Positions 26,033 to 35,344 of a DNA stretch of 64,000 nucleotides are shown here, piece after piece. This DNA comes from Sinorhizobium mexicanum (GTDB lineage Bacteria > Pseudomonadota > Alphaproteobacteria > Rhizobiales > Rhizobiaceae), in the NCBI RefSeq assembly GCF_013488225.1, contig NZ_CP041238.1:2691501-2755500 (forward strand). Reading direction: 5' to 3'. The position numbers were made by a program, and so were the translations under genes. Position 1 is the first letter of the stretch; the number at the start of each line of letters is the position of its first letter. Below the pieces are notes generated by a model. It was not told the DNA's origin and did not search any database. It saw only the letters and a list, made by a program, of their open reading frames with translations.

Positions 26033-26635
26033 ATGGCTTTGGACATCATTGGGGCCGGCTTTGGCCGCACCGGCACGCATTCGCTCAAGCTGGCGCTGGA
26101 GCAGATCGGGTTCGGGCCCTGTCATCACATGAGCGAGGTCGGCCGCAGCCCCGAGCAGAAGGCGCTATGGCGCGCCGCGGGCAAGGGGCAACTGCCGGAC
26201 TGGGACGAGGCCTATGCCGGCTACCGTTCTGCGGTCGACTGGCCGACGGCGCATTTCTGGCGCGAACTCAGCGCCTATTATCCCGATGCGAAGGTCATAC
26301 TCACCGTTCGCGACCCCGAAGCCTGGCACAGGAGCGTCATGCACACGATCGGGCCCATGTCGGATCCGGCTACGAACGACCCGGCCTCCTTCGGCGTGGC
26401 GGTGGTTGGACAGACCGTTTTCGACGGGCGCATCGGCGACCGCGACCACGCAATCTCCGTTTACCAGGCGCATAATGCGGAGGTGAGAAAAGCGCTGCCT
26501 GCGGGGCGCCTTCTCACCTACGAGATTTCCGGTGGGTGGGAGCCGCTTTGTTCCTTTCTCGGGGTTCCGGTCCCCTCCCAACCCTTCCCGCACAGCAATT
26601 CGACCGCGGAGTTCCGCTCGCAGTTCGCGCGATGA
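26033..26635 (+). CDS. sulfotransferase-family protein
   Basis: 200 residues; GGGAGGGGGC before the ATG. The N-terminal P-loop-like 5'-phosphosulfate site reads GAGFGRTGTHSLKLALEQ (residues 7-24), and the 3'-phosphate region reads ILTVRDPEAWHRSV (about 90-103), as in the NAD-dependent-epimerase-annotated/sulfotransferase subgroup with short chain length. It would transfer sulfate from PAPS to an unknown acceptor. No PAPS-synthesis genes are nearby. It stands alone, 140 bases after the glycoamylase gene and convergent with the cyclase-TPR gene. Confidence 0.85.
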   Translation: MALDIIGAGFGRTGTHSLKLALEQIGFGPCHHMSEVGRSPEQKALWRAAGKGQLPDWDEAYAGYRSAVDWPTAHFWRELSAYYPDAKVILTVRDPEAWHRSVMHTIGPMSDPATNDPASFGVAVVGQTVFDGRIGDRDHAISVYQAHNAEVRKALPAGRLLTYEISGGWEPLCSFLGVPVPSQPFPHSNSTAEFRSQFAR

Positions 26636-26723
26636 CGTTCAGCGGAGCGACAGGTGCAATTGCCTTGGGCGGCCGGGCCTCCTGCTGGGCTCTCCAGCGA
26701 CAGGAACGAGGACGGGACGGGCT

Positions 26724-28454
26724 TCACTCCGGCAGGCCGGCCTTCAGCAAGCCCTGGCGAAACAGTTCGCGCTGTTCGGCCCGCTCCAGGAGCAGGCCGC
26801 GCCTGATGAAGTCCGCGGTCGAAAAATCGGGGGACAGCTTCAGAAGGCGCGCCTTGGCCGCATCGGTCGCGGCCGTGTCTCCGGATTGCGCGTAGCAGGC
26901 GACGAGACGTGCGCAGGTGAAGGGGCCGGGATTGGGCAGCTCGTTCAGCGCCGCCGCCGCTTCGTCATATCGGCCGAGAATGTAGAGGGCGTTGCCAAGG
27001 GCAGCGCTGTACCATGGCGGCGGGAACGGATTGAGCCGGAAGCCCTCGTCGATCCACCGTATTGCTTCCTCGATCTTGCCGCGCCGCGCGAGCAGCCCGC
27101 CCATCTGCACCAGCGTGTTCGCATCGTTGGGGTTGAGCTGGTAGGCGCGGCGATAGTGTCGTTCCGCCAGGTCGAACTCGCGACGGTTCGTGTGAATGAG
27201 CGCCAGCAGGCGCTCGCAGCCGCTTTCCCCTTCGTCGAGCAGAACCGCCTTTCGCGCGAGCGCGAGCGCAGCGTCGAGAATGTCTGGCGGCGCGTTGGCG
27301 TAGCCATGGAGCGCGATCGTGCTCAGCGCCAGATAAGCGTGGGCGAGCGCAAACTGCGGGTCACGCTCAAGCGCCGCCTCGAACATCATGCGGGCCTGCC
27401 GGTTGTCGTCGACGCCGTAGCTGCGCATATGCACGACCCCGCGCAGGTAGAATTCGTAGGCCGCAAGGCTCGTCGTCGGCTTGCGCAGCGCCTGTCGGAC
27501 ATCGGCACTCTCGATGTGCCCGGCGAGTGTCGAGACGATCATCCTCGTCACCTCGTCCTGGACCGCGAAAATATCGGTGACGCTGCGGTCGTAGTGCTCC
27601 GACCACAGGTGCTTTCCGCTCGTGGCTTCGACAAGCTGCGCCGTGATGCGGATCCGTTCGCCCGACTGTCGAACGCTGCCTTCGACCAGATAGGTGACGC
27701 CGAGCCTGATGCCGATCTCCCTGAGCCCCACCCCCTTGTCGCGAAAGCTGAAGGAAGAGCTGGCGGCGATGACGGACAGTGAGCGAAACCGGGCAAGGCC
27801 GCCGATGATATCCTCGGTGATGCCGTCGCTGAAGAAGTCCTGGTCCGGCGCTCCGCTCAAGTTCTCGAACGGCAGGACCGCGATCGATGTTCGTGCTGCC
27901 GGAGACGTCGATGGCCCGGCCATCGGCGCGTGCCCCCAGTGCCAGACGTGGACGGGCCGCGCAATGTTCTTCAGCGCGGTCTCGCCGCCGTCCCGGAAAT
28001 CCGACCGGCACTTTGCGCCGAGTTGCCGGTGAACGATGTCGGCGATGCAGATGCCGCCTGGCTCGGCGGAAGCCTCCAGGCGGGCTGCGACATTGACCCC
28101 GTCGCCGAACAGATCGTCCCCGTCGATGACAACATCGGCCAGGTTGATGCCGATCCTGAAAAGGATGCGGTCGTCGAGCGCGACGTCCTTCTGATCCGAC
28201 ACCAGTTCTTCCTGAAGCGATATCGCACAGTCCACCGCGTCGACCGCCGAGCTGAAGACGACGAGCGAGCCGTCGCCCATCAGCTTCACGATGCGGCCGC
28301 CGCGTGCGGCGATATTGGGCGAGAGGATGGAAGCCTGCAACCGCTTCACGGCCTCGAGCGTGGCGGTTTCGTCAGCCTCCATCAGGCGGGAGTAGCCGAC
28401 GATATCGGTTGCCATAATGACCGCAACTCGCCGTTCGACGCGCTCGTCCACCAT
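26724..28454 (-). CDS. class III nucleotide cyclase with TPR C-terminus
   Basis: 576 residues; GGAGGCGGG before the ATG. Residues about 8-175 are a class III cyclase domain with MATDIVGYSRLM (metal Asp), KLMGDGSLVVFS and FGDGVNVAARLEASAEPGG; here the transition-state Asn and Arg (VNVAAR) are both present, so it looks catalytically competent. Residues about 190-320 contain the TolB-like block typical of these rhizobial proteins (SIAVLPFENLSGAPDQDFFSDGI and so on), then several TPR repeats (about 335-570, e.g. ALERDPQFALAHAYLALS). It is cytoplasmic by sequence. Function is probably signal-controlled cAMP synthesis. Single gene. Confidence 0.9.
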   Translation of the reverse strand: MVDERVERRVAVIMATDIVGYSRLMEADETATLEAVKRLQASILSPNIAARGGRIVKLMGDGSLVVFSSAVDAVDCAISLQEELVSDQKDVALDDRILFRIGINLADVVIDGDDLFGDGVNVAARLEASAEPGGICIADIVHRQLGAKCRSDFRDGGETALKNIARPVHVWHWGHAPMAGPSTSPAARTSIAVLPFENLSGAPDQDFFSDGITEDIIGGLARFRSLSVIAASSSFSFRDKGVGLREIGIRLGVTYLVEGSVRQSGERIRITAQLVEATSGKHLWSEHYDRSVTDIFAVQDEVTRMIVSTLAGHIESADVRQALRKPTTSLAAYEFYLRGVVHMRSYGVDDNRQARMMFEAALERDPQFALAHAYLALSTIALHGYANAPPDILDAALALARKAVLLDEGESGCERLLALIHTNRREFDLAERHYRRAYQLNPNDANTLVQMGGLLARRGKIEEAIRWIDEGFRLNPFPPPWYSAALGNALYILGRYDEAAAALNELPNPGPFTCARLVACYAQSGDTAATDAAKARLLKLSPDFSTADFIRRGLLLERAEQRELFRQGLLKAGLPE

Positions 28455-28572
28455 CCCGCCTCCACACGCAGTACGTGATACCTTAGCCCGTCCTCACGGA
28501 CGCCGGAAGAGGTAACGGAGCGGGGACCGAAGGTGCTGAGCCGATTGCTTCCGCGTACGGCGCGCTGCGTGC

Positions 28573-29307
28573 TTACCGCTTCTTCGCAAAGAGCCATTCA
28601 AGAATTGGCGGGATGAAATCCGGATAATTGTGCGCCTTGGGGTCCGGCCCGCGGATCGCCACCGCCTCCTCGATTTCCGGATGCGCGTCGGTCGCGACAT
28701 GCTCGGCCACCTTCGCCACGATTTCGTCGGCCGTCGCCGCCAGCCGGTGGATGCGGAACACCGTGAGGGTGCCGTTCATGTGCACCGCCTGGTAACCGGG
28801 CTCCGCTGTCGCCTCGGAGAGCTCGATGCCGGTCTCTTCCCGCACCTCGCGGGCAATGTTGCCGTCGAGGTCGCAGCGCCCGTCGATGATATCCTCGGGC
28901 TCCAGTGACCCGCCCGGGCTGTAGACACGCCCCGGGTTGGCCGTGTGGCTGCCCATGCGGATGGCGATCATCGCACCGTCCGAAGAAAGGATGAGCGGCA
29001 TGCCGAAGATGTGCAGGGCGCCGGGCGTGCGGCTCCTTCGCCACCAGAGAAAGGTGGAATAGGGAACGACATGGCCGCTCGCGGCAATCCGCCCGTCCTC
29101 GATGCGGATCGCCCGCTGCAGCACCATCTTGCCGTCGAAGAGATGCGGGTTGGCGGCAATCTCGTGCTGCCAGCTTTCCCACGCGCGCTCAGCTTCCGCC
29201 ACATGATAGGGATGCTGTTCGGGGGAAACATCGATCCGGACTGCCGAGATCGGGAAGATCGTGCCCTCGGCGGGCCATTCGGCGCGGTTGCTTTGAACAA
29301 GGCTCAT
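28573..29307 (-). CDS. Nudix hydrolase-like protein
   Basis: 244 residues from ATG 29307. The frame runs on upstream but only as an antisense-type extension inside the EEP gene. The Nudix box is recognisable by REVREETGIEL and a preceding PGGSLEPED, but about six extra residues (IDGRCD and neighbours) separate the two halves compared with the canonical G-x5-E-x7-REUXEEXGU, so the first Glu must come from a shifted position. The N-terminal 80 residues form an extra domain. Start lies 2 bases after the stop of the EEP gene, implying translational coupling. The substrate, perhaps a nucleoside diphosphate derivative, is unknown. Confidence 0.82.
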   Translation of the reverse strand: MSLVQSNRAEWPAEGTIFPISAVRIDVSPEQHPYHVAEAERAWESWQHEIAANPHLFDGKMVLQRAIRIEDGRIAASGHVVPYSTFLWWRRSRTPGALHIFGMPLILSSDGAMIAIRMGSHTANPGRVYSPGGSLEPEDIIDGRCDLDGNIAREVREETGIELSEATAEPGYQAVHMNGTLTVFRIHRLAATADEIVAKVAEHVATDAHPEIEEAVAIRGPDPKAHNYPDFIPPILEWLFAKKR

Positions 29308-29309
29308 GG

Positions 29310-30416
29310 TCAGATATCCAATGTCATGACGACCGGGCAATGGTCGGAGGCCTTCGGGCGGTCCCAGCCGGTGCGCGGATAGCGTTCCACCTCCTGCCCT
29401 TCCGGAAAGATCGTCCGGAACGGCTGGCCCGCGCGGACGATCTCTGGCGTGCGGGTCGCGTTGCGGCTGGCGAGCGCCGGCGACAGCCAGATATAGTCGA
29501 GCTGGCAGAGATGCCGTTCCGCCGGCCCGCGGCTGTGGAACAGCGTCCAGCGGTCGAGCGCCGGCCGGCGCAGCATCGGGTTTTCGACAAAGCCGTCGAA
29601 CGAGAGGATGTCGAGCGCGCTTTCCGTCTCCTCGCTCGGCACGAATTCGTAGCCGATGCGTCGGTCGCCACGGATCTCCACCTTCTCCTGGTAGTCGTTC
29701 ATGTCGCCGCAGATCGCAAACATCTTGTCGGCGGTGCGGCCCCGCCCGAAGCGGCTTTCGATGATGTGGCGTACGGCCGTCGCCTCCGCGACGCGGAGCG
29801 GCATCGTCGCCTGCCGGCCGTCGAGCCCCTCGCGCGCCGGCCCCATCGACTTGAAGTGCACGACGTAGAGCGTCAGCGGCCGGCCGCCGATCCTCAAGTC
29901 CACCTCGAGGCAGTCGCGCTTGAAGATGCGGTCGCCCGGCCGGTTGGTCTGCGCCAGCTCGTCGTTGAACAGATCGAGGTCGGCATAGGTGAGGCCCGCA
30001 TGGCTCTTGACGTCGAGGCACTCGATCGGCTGGCCGTCGCGCGTCTCCTCGCGCATCAGCACGGCGACATCGATGCCGCGCGAATCATTGCCCTCGATCA
30101 GGTATTTCTGCCGGTAGCCGTTGCCGACCATGCGGAAGAGATAGCCGTATTCGAAAGCCTGCAGCGCCGCCATGTTGTCGGCTTCCTGCAGACAGAGGAT
30201 ATCCGCGTCGCAATCGGCGATCGCCAGCGCCGACATCTGCCGCGTGTCGTCCGTATGCGCGATCGTGCGCGCCTCCTCGAGCCGCTGATATTCCGCCTCG
30301 CTCCTGACGTCGAACAGCCTCAGCACCCGATCCTGCTTCAACTGGTTGCGAAAGCCGGAAAAATCGAAACGGCTCATGAGGTTTTCGATATTGAAGGTGG
30401 CAAGGCGAAGCGACAT
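29310..30416 (-). CDS. endonuclease/exonuclease/phosphatase-family protein
   Basis: 368 residues. EEP motifs in order: LATFNIENL (residues 5-13), ADILCLQEADN (Glu metal ligand), VVHFKSMGPAREG, ICGDMNDYQE (catalytic Asp/Asn) and the terminal ASDHCPVVMTLDI. It is longer than the relative at 2110 because of an insert at about 95-160. There is no signal peptide. It is the first gene of a two-gene unit with the Nudix protein, two phosphate-ester hydrolases translated back-to-back. Natural substrate is unknown. Confidence 0.88.
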   Translation of the reverse strand: MSLRLATFNIENLMSRFDFSGFRNQLKQDRVLRLFDVRSEAEYQRLEEARTIAHTDDTRQMSALAIADCDADILCLQEADNMAALQAFEYGYLFRMVGNGYRQKYLIEGNDSRGIDVAVLMREETRDGQPIECLDVKSHAGLTYADLDLFNDELAQTNRPGDRIFKRDCLEVDLRIGGRPLTLYVVHFKSMGPAREGLDGRQATMPLRVAEATAVRHIIESRFGRGRTADKMFAICGDMNDYQEKVEIRGDRRIGYEFVPSEETESALDILSFDGFVENPMLRRPALDRWTLFHSRGPAERHLCQLDYIWLSPALASRNATRTPEIVRAGQPFRTIFPEGQEVERYPRTGWDRPKASDHCPVVMTLDI

Positions 30417-30489
30417 CAGGCAATTCCGTAAAACAAGTGTCGCGGAGCTTAGGCATTGGGCGGCAAATGTCGAGGGGTTCCCGTCGCGT

Positions 30490-30588
30490 CGCCCCTTAAA
30501 TCGGAGCAGATCCAGGGACGAAAATCATGCAGCAAATCAAAGCGCTGCAGACATCCTTGCATGTCTGATCGGACGCGCAGCTCTGTCG
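30490..30588 (+). repeat. three-hairpin intergenic mosaic repeat, copy 3 (degenerate)
   Basis: CCTTAAATCGGAGCAGATCC core, AAAATCATGCAG, AAATCAAAGCGCTGCAG, then a GACATCC ... CATGTC hairpin and GGACGCGCAGCTCTGTCG. The left arm is eroded. It fills the spacer between the EEP gene's start and the end of the PanE-like gene. Confidence 0.75.
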
Positions 30589-30610
30589 TGACATCATGGA
30601 ATGCGCAGCC

Positions 30611-31531
30611 TCACCGCGCCGGCGCGCCATTCGCGTAAAGATGGAGCGCCCGGTAAACCGCGGTATGCGCAGGGGTCGGGATGCCGAGTTCCTGTCCGAG
30701 CGCGTGCATCCGTCCCGACAGCCATTCGAGTTCGATCCGCTTGCCGCGCTGAAGGTCGCTGGCCATGGAGGACTGCGTTTCCGGCGGCAGCATCTGCCAC
30801 AGCGACGTCGTCTGCTGCACAAAACCCTCCGGCATCGGGTGGCCCTTGGCGGCTGCGATCGCCATGCCTTCGTCGCGCAGTTGCTCCATGAATTTCCGGC
30901 CTTCCGGATCGGCGATGATCGCCCCGATGCCGGAGCGCATCAGGCTGGTGCCGCCGGCAAAGGCGGCGAGTGTCACGAACTTCATCCACAGCGCCGGGTC
31001 GACGTCGTCGACAACCTGGAGCGCGATGCCGTCGGCCCGCTCGCAGGCGTCGCGGAAGGCGGCGATCATCAGGTCGCTGCGCCCGCCGATCGTCATCTGC
31101 GTCATCCCACTTATCTGCTTGATCAGGCCCGGCTCTTGCAGATAGGTGGACATGTAGATGGCGCCGCCGACGACCTGCGAGTGCGGCACCGAGCGCGCGA
31201 GGATATCGACCCCGTCGACACCGTTCTGCAACGTCAAGACAGTCGTCTTCGGCCCGACCATCGGGACGATCGCGGCCGCCGCTTCCTCGCTGTCGTAGAG
31301 CTTGACCGTGAAGATCACGAGGTCGACGACGCCGACCTCGGCGGGATCGTCGGTGGCGTTGACACTCGGCAGGCTGACATTGCCGAGCGGGCTTTCGAGC
31401 CTGAGGCCCCGGCTGCGCATCACGTAGAGATGCTCGCCGCGCGCGATGAACGTGACGTCTTCGCCCGCTTTCTGAAGCCGCAGGCCGATATAGCCCCCGA
31501 TGCCGCCCGAGCCCATCACTGCGATCCGCAT
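30611..31531 (-). CDS. 2-dehydropantoate 2-reductase-like protein
   Basis: 306 residues from ATG 31531 (GGAGGGAAGG upstream). N-terminal NADPH fold RIAVMGSGGIGGYIGLRLQ (GxGGxG), ITVKLYD-like FTVKLYDSE (about 72, catalytic Lys region) and the C-terminal ApbA domain with ALWMKFVTLAAFAGG (about 170). PanE reduces ketopantoate to pantoate in pantothenate synthesis, but many paralogues in this superfamily act on other 2-oxo acids, and the classical N in the KxxxN motif is not clear here, so I leave the symbol blank. It follows an SDR gene by 78 bases on the same strand, perhaps one transcript. Confidence 0.87.
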   Translation of the reverse strand: MRIAVMGSGGIGGYIGLRLQKAGEDVTFIARGEHLYVMRSRGLRLESPLGNVSLPSVNATDDPAEVGVVDLVIFTVKLYDSEEAAAAIVPMVGPKTTVLTLQNGVDGVDILARSVPHSQVVGGAIYMSTYLQEPGLIKQISGMTQMTIGGRSDLMIAAFRDACERADGIALQVVDDVDPALWMKFVTLAAFAGGTSLMRSGIGAIIADPEGRKFMEQLRDEGMAIAAAKGHPMPEGFVQQTTSLWQMLPPETQSSMASDLQRGKRIELEWLSGRMHALGQELGIPTPAHTAVYRALHLYANGAPAR

Positions 31532-31609
31532 GGCCTTCCCTCCCCGCGCCAATCTTCGCGCAAGATATCAGTTTCGCCTTTCGGCGGCACGGTCAAATCA
31601 TGCCTCTCC

Positions 31610-32389
31610 TCAAGCGACGGACCAGCCGCCATCGACAAGGAGATTGAGCCCCGTGATCAGCGAAGCGGCCGGCGAGGCCAGGAAGACGACGGCGCCCACG
31701 ACGTCGTCCGTGTCGCCGATCCGGCCGAGCGGAATATGGCCGAGCGTCTGCTGGTAGAAGTCCTTGTTCGAGAGCGCCGGCTTCGTTCCGTCGGTCCAGA
31801 TGAAGGTCGGGGCGACGGTGTTGACCGTGATGCCGTATCGCGCCCATTCGGCGGCGAGGCAGCGCGAGAGATGGTTGATCGCCGCCTTGCTCGTGCAATA
31901 GATCGCCTCGCCGCGCAGCGTCACTGTGCCCGCCTGCGAACTGATGCTGATGATGCGGCCGGCCTTCTGGGCGATCATCTGCCGGCCGACAGCCTGGGTT
32001 ATCAGGAACGTGCCCTTGACGTTGACGTTCAGGATCTCGTCGAGATCGGCCTCTACGACGTCCTCCGCCAGGTTTCCGGGCGCGACGCCGACATTGTTGA
32101 CGAGCACGTCGATGCGCTCGAACATCGCGGTTGCTTCGGCAACCGACGCCTCGATGTCGGTGCGTTTCGAAAGATCGAGCCGCACGGGAAGGACTTCCCG
32201 TCCCATGTCGCGGATCTCGCCGATCAGTTCCGCGGACGCCGCGATGTCGCGCAGACCGAGCACGATGTCCGAGCCGGCGGCCGCGCAGGCGAGCGCGCAG
32301 GCGCGGCCGATCCCGCGCGAGGCGCCCGTGACAAAGGTCACCTTGCCTTCCAGGCTGAAATCCGGCGCATGCTTGAGTTCGTTTGCCAC
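31610..32389 (-). CDS. short-chain dehydrogenase/reductase
   Basis: 259 residues from GTG 32389, which is preceded by GGAGGAGGG; the TTG at 32407 lies before that site. Classical SDR motifs: TGASRGIG (cofactor), NNVG (structural), SISSQAG with catalytic Ser, and YCTSKAAI with Tyr/Lys. The C-terminus reads SPAASLITGLNLLVDGGWSVA, typical for FabG-like proteins. The substrate is unknown. It lies between gfa and the PanE-like gene, all on the minus strand with spacers of 78-113 bases. Confidence 0.92.
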   Translation of the reverse strand: MANELKHAPDFSLEGKVTFVTGASRGIGRACALACAAAGSDIVLGLRDIAASAELIGEIRDMGREVLPVRLDLSKRTDIEASVAEATAMFERIDVLVNNVGVAPGNLAEDVVEADLDEILNVNVKGTFLITQAVGRQMIAQKAGRIISISSQAGTVTLRGEAIYCTSKAAINHLSRCLAAEWARYGITVNTVAPTFIWTDGTKPALSNKDFYQQTLGHIPLGRIGDTDDVVGAVVFLASPAASLITGLNLLVDGGWSVA

Positions 32390-32502
32390 GGTACCCTCCT
32401 CCAGCAATTCGCGGGCAAAATGAATGGAGCGAATCGGAGAGATTCCGGCGCCGGTCCAGTTCGGCTGCGCCGAAATCGAATTTTACCCCGCCGCTCCGTC
32501 GC

Positions 32503-33078
32503 TCACTGCTTCAGGGCGCCGCTCTTCTTCGCCACCCAGGTGGCCACGAAGTCCATCAGTTCCGGCGACAGGCAGTCATAGGGCTCCAGCCCGATCCGCC
32601 TCAAGTGATTGCGCACGCCGTTCATCTTCGCGGGATCGACGCCGCTTTCGATGATCGAGGAAACGAAGGCGGCAAAGCCCGGTTCCGGCCAGCCGGTCTC
32701 TTCGAACCGCTCGGGATGGATGAAGTCGAGCCCCTGGAACGGATGCTCGCGCTCCACCGGCCCGTACATGTGCACGCCGCATTCCTTGCAGGCGTGCCGC
32801 CGGATCAGCGCGGTCGGATCGACGATCGCGAGTTTGTCGCCGTTTTCGACGACGGTGATGCTGTCATGCGGTGCTACCGCAACGATCGAGAAGGCGGCCC
32901 CCTTCGGCTTCCAGCATTTGGTACAGCCGCAGGCGTGATTATGGGCGATCCCGCCGTTGACGCGGACCCGGACGGGACGGTCCTTGCAGGCGCAGACCAG
33001 CGTCCCGCCACTGAAGGTGGCATTCCCCTTGGCCATGCCGGCGTCGAGATAAGGGTGTAGTGCAACAGGATTTTCCAT
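32503..33078 (-). CDS. gfa: S-(hydroxymethyl)glutathione synthase (Gfa)
   Basis: 191 residues from ATG 33078 with AGGGAGGAAAG upstream. It speeds addition of formaldehyde to glutathione for oxidation by the class III alcohol dehydrogenase pathway. The zinc Cys sets are complete: [16 protein letters not shown] and [14 protein letters not shown]. Length and C-terminus ([21 protein letters not shown]) match the full-length Gfa branch rather than short GFA-fold proteins. The matching flhA-type dehydrogenase and S-formylglutathione hydrolase are not in this window, unlike in some methylotrophs. Confidence 0.9.
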   Translation of the reverse strand: MENPVALHPYLDAGMAKGNATFSGGTLVCACKDRPVRVRVNGGIAHNHACGCTKCWKPKGAAFSIVAVAPHDSITVVENGDKLAIVDPTALIRRHACKECGVHMYGPVEREHPFQGLDFIHPERFEETGWPEPGFAAFVSSIIESGVDPAKMNGVRNHLRRIGLEPYDCLSPELMDFVATWVAKKSGALKQ

Positions 33079-33269
33079 GCTTTCCTCCCTTGGACCACGA
33101 GGATTTTGTCTCGCCGGCCGCTCCCGTGCCGGCGGCAACCTCATGTTTCATTCTCCCTTCCTGAATATACCATCGCATCCGCAAGATTGTCTCCGGGGGC
33201 GCAGGCGACGCGTGGCAAACGCCTCGCGGTTGTAACCGTGAGGATTTCACCGCGCACAAAACGGTTGCT

Positions 33270-34463
33270 TTATTGCGGAACCGGCGCCGGGCAAAGCCTG
33301 CTGTCGTTGGAGGACATCGGCCCGAAACTCTCCTCGGGCTGGCGGCATTCAATCTTCGTGCCGACGACACTATCCCAACCGTTCATGATAATTTCCCGCG
33401 CCCTTTGCTGTTCTTCGACGCTTGGAAAAGCCGGATCGGCATAGCCCACGCCGCCCTCGAACGGCGGCAGGCGGTTGCGCAGCTCGGTCGGTACCTTTTC
33501 GCTGCGCACAAGGTCCGCAAGGCGGATCGGCGAGCAATGGCCCTTCAGGAAGGCGAGCTGCGCCTCGTCCGAGTAGAGATATTCCATCCACAGCCGCGCC
33601 GCATGCGGGTGCTGAGCCCGGGCGCTGATCGCCTGCACATAGACCCCTGCAACGGCGCCGGTCTTCGGCCTGACGACTTCGACCTTGGTTTTTCCCGCAA
33701 GGCGGTCGCGATCGCCGCGTGCCAGATAGTCCCAGCGGATGAGGATCGGCGTACGGCCATCGGCCAGCGAGCGGTAATCGCCGACGAGCGGAACGAAATT
33801 GCCGTTGCCGTGGAGATCCGCAAAGAATTTGAGCCCCCGATCGGCGGCTTCCTCCCTATTCCCGTTCGCAGCCGAAAGGCCCGCGGCGAACACGCTCTGG
33901 ATCGCCTGGTTCGAGAAAATGTCGCCGGCGAGGCCGACGGCGTTCCTGTAGTCGGGGGAGAGAAGGTCGGCCCAGTCCTGCGGCAGCTTGGCCACCAGGT
34001 TCGCGTTCACCTCGAAAACGAGCACGCCGTAGTAATCGCCGTACCAGTATCCATCCGCGTCCTTGGCGTCGTCCGGGATCGTGTCCCACGTCGAGACCTT
34101 GTAGGGCTGCAGCAGGCCCTCGCTCTTCGCCGCCGGGGCAAAGGCCAGGCCGACATCGATCACGTCCGGCATCTCCGCGCCGGTCTTGCCCGGCTCAGCC
34201 GTGATCGCCTCGATCTCCTTGGCGGACGGGGCGTCGGGCTGGAGCTCGTTGACGCTCAGCCCGTATTTCGCGGCAAAGCCATCGATGATGCCGCCGTATT
34301 CGCACCAGTCGCGCGGCAGCGCTATGACGGTGAGCTGCCCTTCTTTTTTGGCGGCCGCCACCAGTTCATCCATGGCGTCAGCGGACGCCGTCGGGGCGAA
34401 TGCCACAAAGGCACGCGCCGCCGCAGCCGCCGCCAGGATTATCGCATACCACCTTCGTCTCAT
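33270..34463 (-). CDS. ABC transporter substrate-binding protein, orphan
   Basis: 397 residues from ATG 34463 (GGGGGAGGGACGG upstream). An N-terminal signal (MRRRWYAIILAAAAAARAF ... PTASADA) sends it to the periplasm. The fold is the type-2 iron/spermidine-like binding protein: LVAAAKKEGQLTVIALP, PDVIDVGLAFA, YWYGDYYGVLVFEVN. About 30 residues follow the last typical helix and contain two Cys (IECRQPEESFGP, SRLCPAPVPQ). No permease or ATPase gene adjoins it, so either it serves a transporter elsewhere or the rest was lost. Ligand is unknown; polyamine, phosphonate-like or iron are all possible. Confidence 0.85.
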   Translation of the reverse strand: MRRRWYAIILAAAAAARAFVAFAPTASADAMDELVAAAKKEGQLTVIALPRDWCEYGGIIDGFAAKYGLSVNELQPDAPSAKEIEAITAEPGKTGAEMPDVIDVGLAFAPAAKSEGLLQPYKVSTWDTIPDDAKDADGYWYGDYYGVLVFEVNANLVAKLPQDWADLLSPDYRNAVGLAGDIFSNQAIQSVFAAGLSAANGNREEAADRGLKFFADLHGNGNFVPLVGDYRSLADGRTPILIRWDYLARGDRDRLAGKTKVEVVRPKTGAVAGVYVQAISARAQHPHAARLWMEYLYSDEAQLAFLKGHCSPIRLADLVRSEKVPTELRNRLPPFEGGVGYADPAFPSVEEQQRAREIIMNGWDSVVGTKIECRQPEESFGPMSSNDSRLCPAPVPQ

Positions 34464-34604
34464 GGCCGTCCCTCCCCCGGGCTTATGGACAGCGGCACGG
34501 AAAAGTTTAGCAGCTTCTAATGGCCTCAGAAAGCGCCATCGTACCGCCCGCTTCCCACCAAACAAGACGTCTTCCCTGCCGCAACGGCCGTGCTACAGTT
34601 TGCG

Positions 34605-34672
34605 TTACGGCGCCGCGCGTCCAACCGGATGCGCAAGGGTCGCGGTAGCACTTTGAACTGCTGCATGCGTCA
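34605..34672 (-). repeat. mosaic repeat fragment, copy 4 (minus orientation)
   Basis: Contains the GCGCCGCGCGTCC ... GGATGCGC hairpin, GGTAGCACTTTGAACTGC and the start of the GCTGCATG block, but lacks the large TTAAATCG palindrome. It lies in the divergent spacer between the solute-binding protein gene and plsC, about 30 bases before the plsC start. Confidence 0.75.
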
Positions 34673-34699
34673 TGGGGCTGACGGGGGGGTGAAGTCCGG

Positions 34700-35344
34700 A
34701 TGAAGGCTTTGGTTGCGAAGGTCGCTGCGGCCGCCTTCGTTCTGTTTGCCCGCGCGATAACCGCGGTTCGCGCCATCTGGCCGGAAGAAGGATTGCCGGC
34801 CAAGCCTTGTGTCTATTTTGCCAATCATTCGAGCCACGGCGATTTCGTCCTGGTCTGGGCCGTGCTGCCGCCGAGGCTGCGCCACCGGACCCGCCCTGTC
34901 GCCGGCGCCGAATACTGGCTGAAATCGCATACCAATGCCTTCATCGGGCGCGACGTCTTCAATGCGGTGCTGATCGAGCGCGACCGGGACAAGCGGACGC
35001 AGGATCCGATCGCCCTGATGGTCTCGGCGATCGATGACGGCTCGTCGCTAATCCTCTTTCCCGAGGGCACGCGGAACCAGACCGAGGAAAGGCTGCTCCC
35101 CTTCAAGACCGGCATTTTCCATCTGGTCGATCAGCGCCCCGAGGTCGATCTCGTGCCGGTGTGGATCAACAATCTGAACCGCGTGATGCCCAAGGGCGAG
35201 ATCGTGCCGATCCCGCTGATCTGCACCGTCACCTTCGGCAACGCACTCCGTGTCGCGCCCGGCGAAGACAAGGAAGCATTTCTAGAACGGATGCGTGCCG
35301 CCCTCCTGGCGCTTGCTCCGAAACCGGCAGGAAGCGGCGAATGA
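34700..35344 (+). CDS. 1-acylglycerol-3-phosphate acyltransferase-like (PlsC family)
   Basis: 214 residues. The acyltransferase HX4D motif is in VYFANHSSHGDFVLVWA (about 38-54) and the phosphate-binding motif is LILFPEGTRNQ (about 116-126). One N-terminal hydrophobic helix anchors it to the inner membrane. It would acylate a lysophosphatidate-type acceptor. It starts a four-gene operon: its TGA overlaps the cdsA ATG (ATGA at 35341-35344). Being an extra PlsC beside an extra CdsA suggests a specialised lipid rather than bulk phosphatidate. Confidence 0.9.
   Translation: MKALVAKVAAAAFVLFARAITAVRAIWPEEGLPAKPCVYFANHSSHGDFVLVWAVLPPRLRHRTRPVAGAEYWLKSHTNAFIGRDVFNAVLIERDRDKRTQDPIALMVSAIDDGSSLILFPEGTRNQTEERLLPFKTGIFHLVDQRPEVDLVPVWINNLNRVMPKGEIVPIPLICTVTFGNALRVAPGEDKEAFLERMRAALLALAPKPAGSGE

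Noticed and set aside
29308..30021. Upstream extension of the Nudix reading frame
   Set aside because: It overlaps the EEP gene in another frame with Arg/Pro-rich sequence; ATG 29307 directly after the EEP stop is the sensible start.
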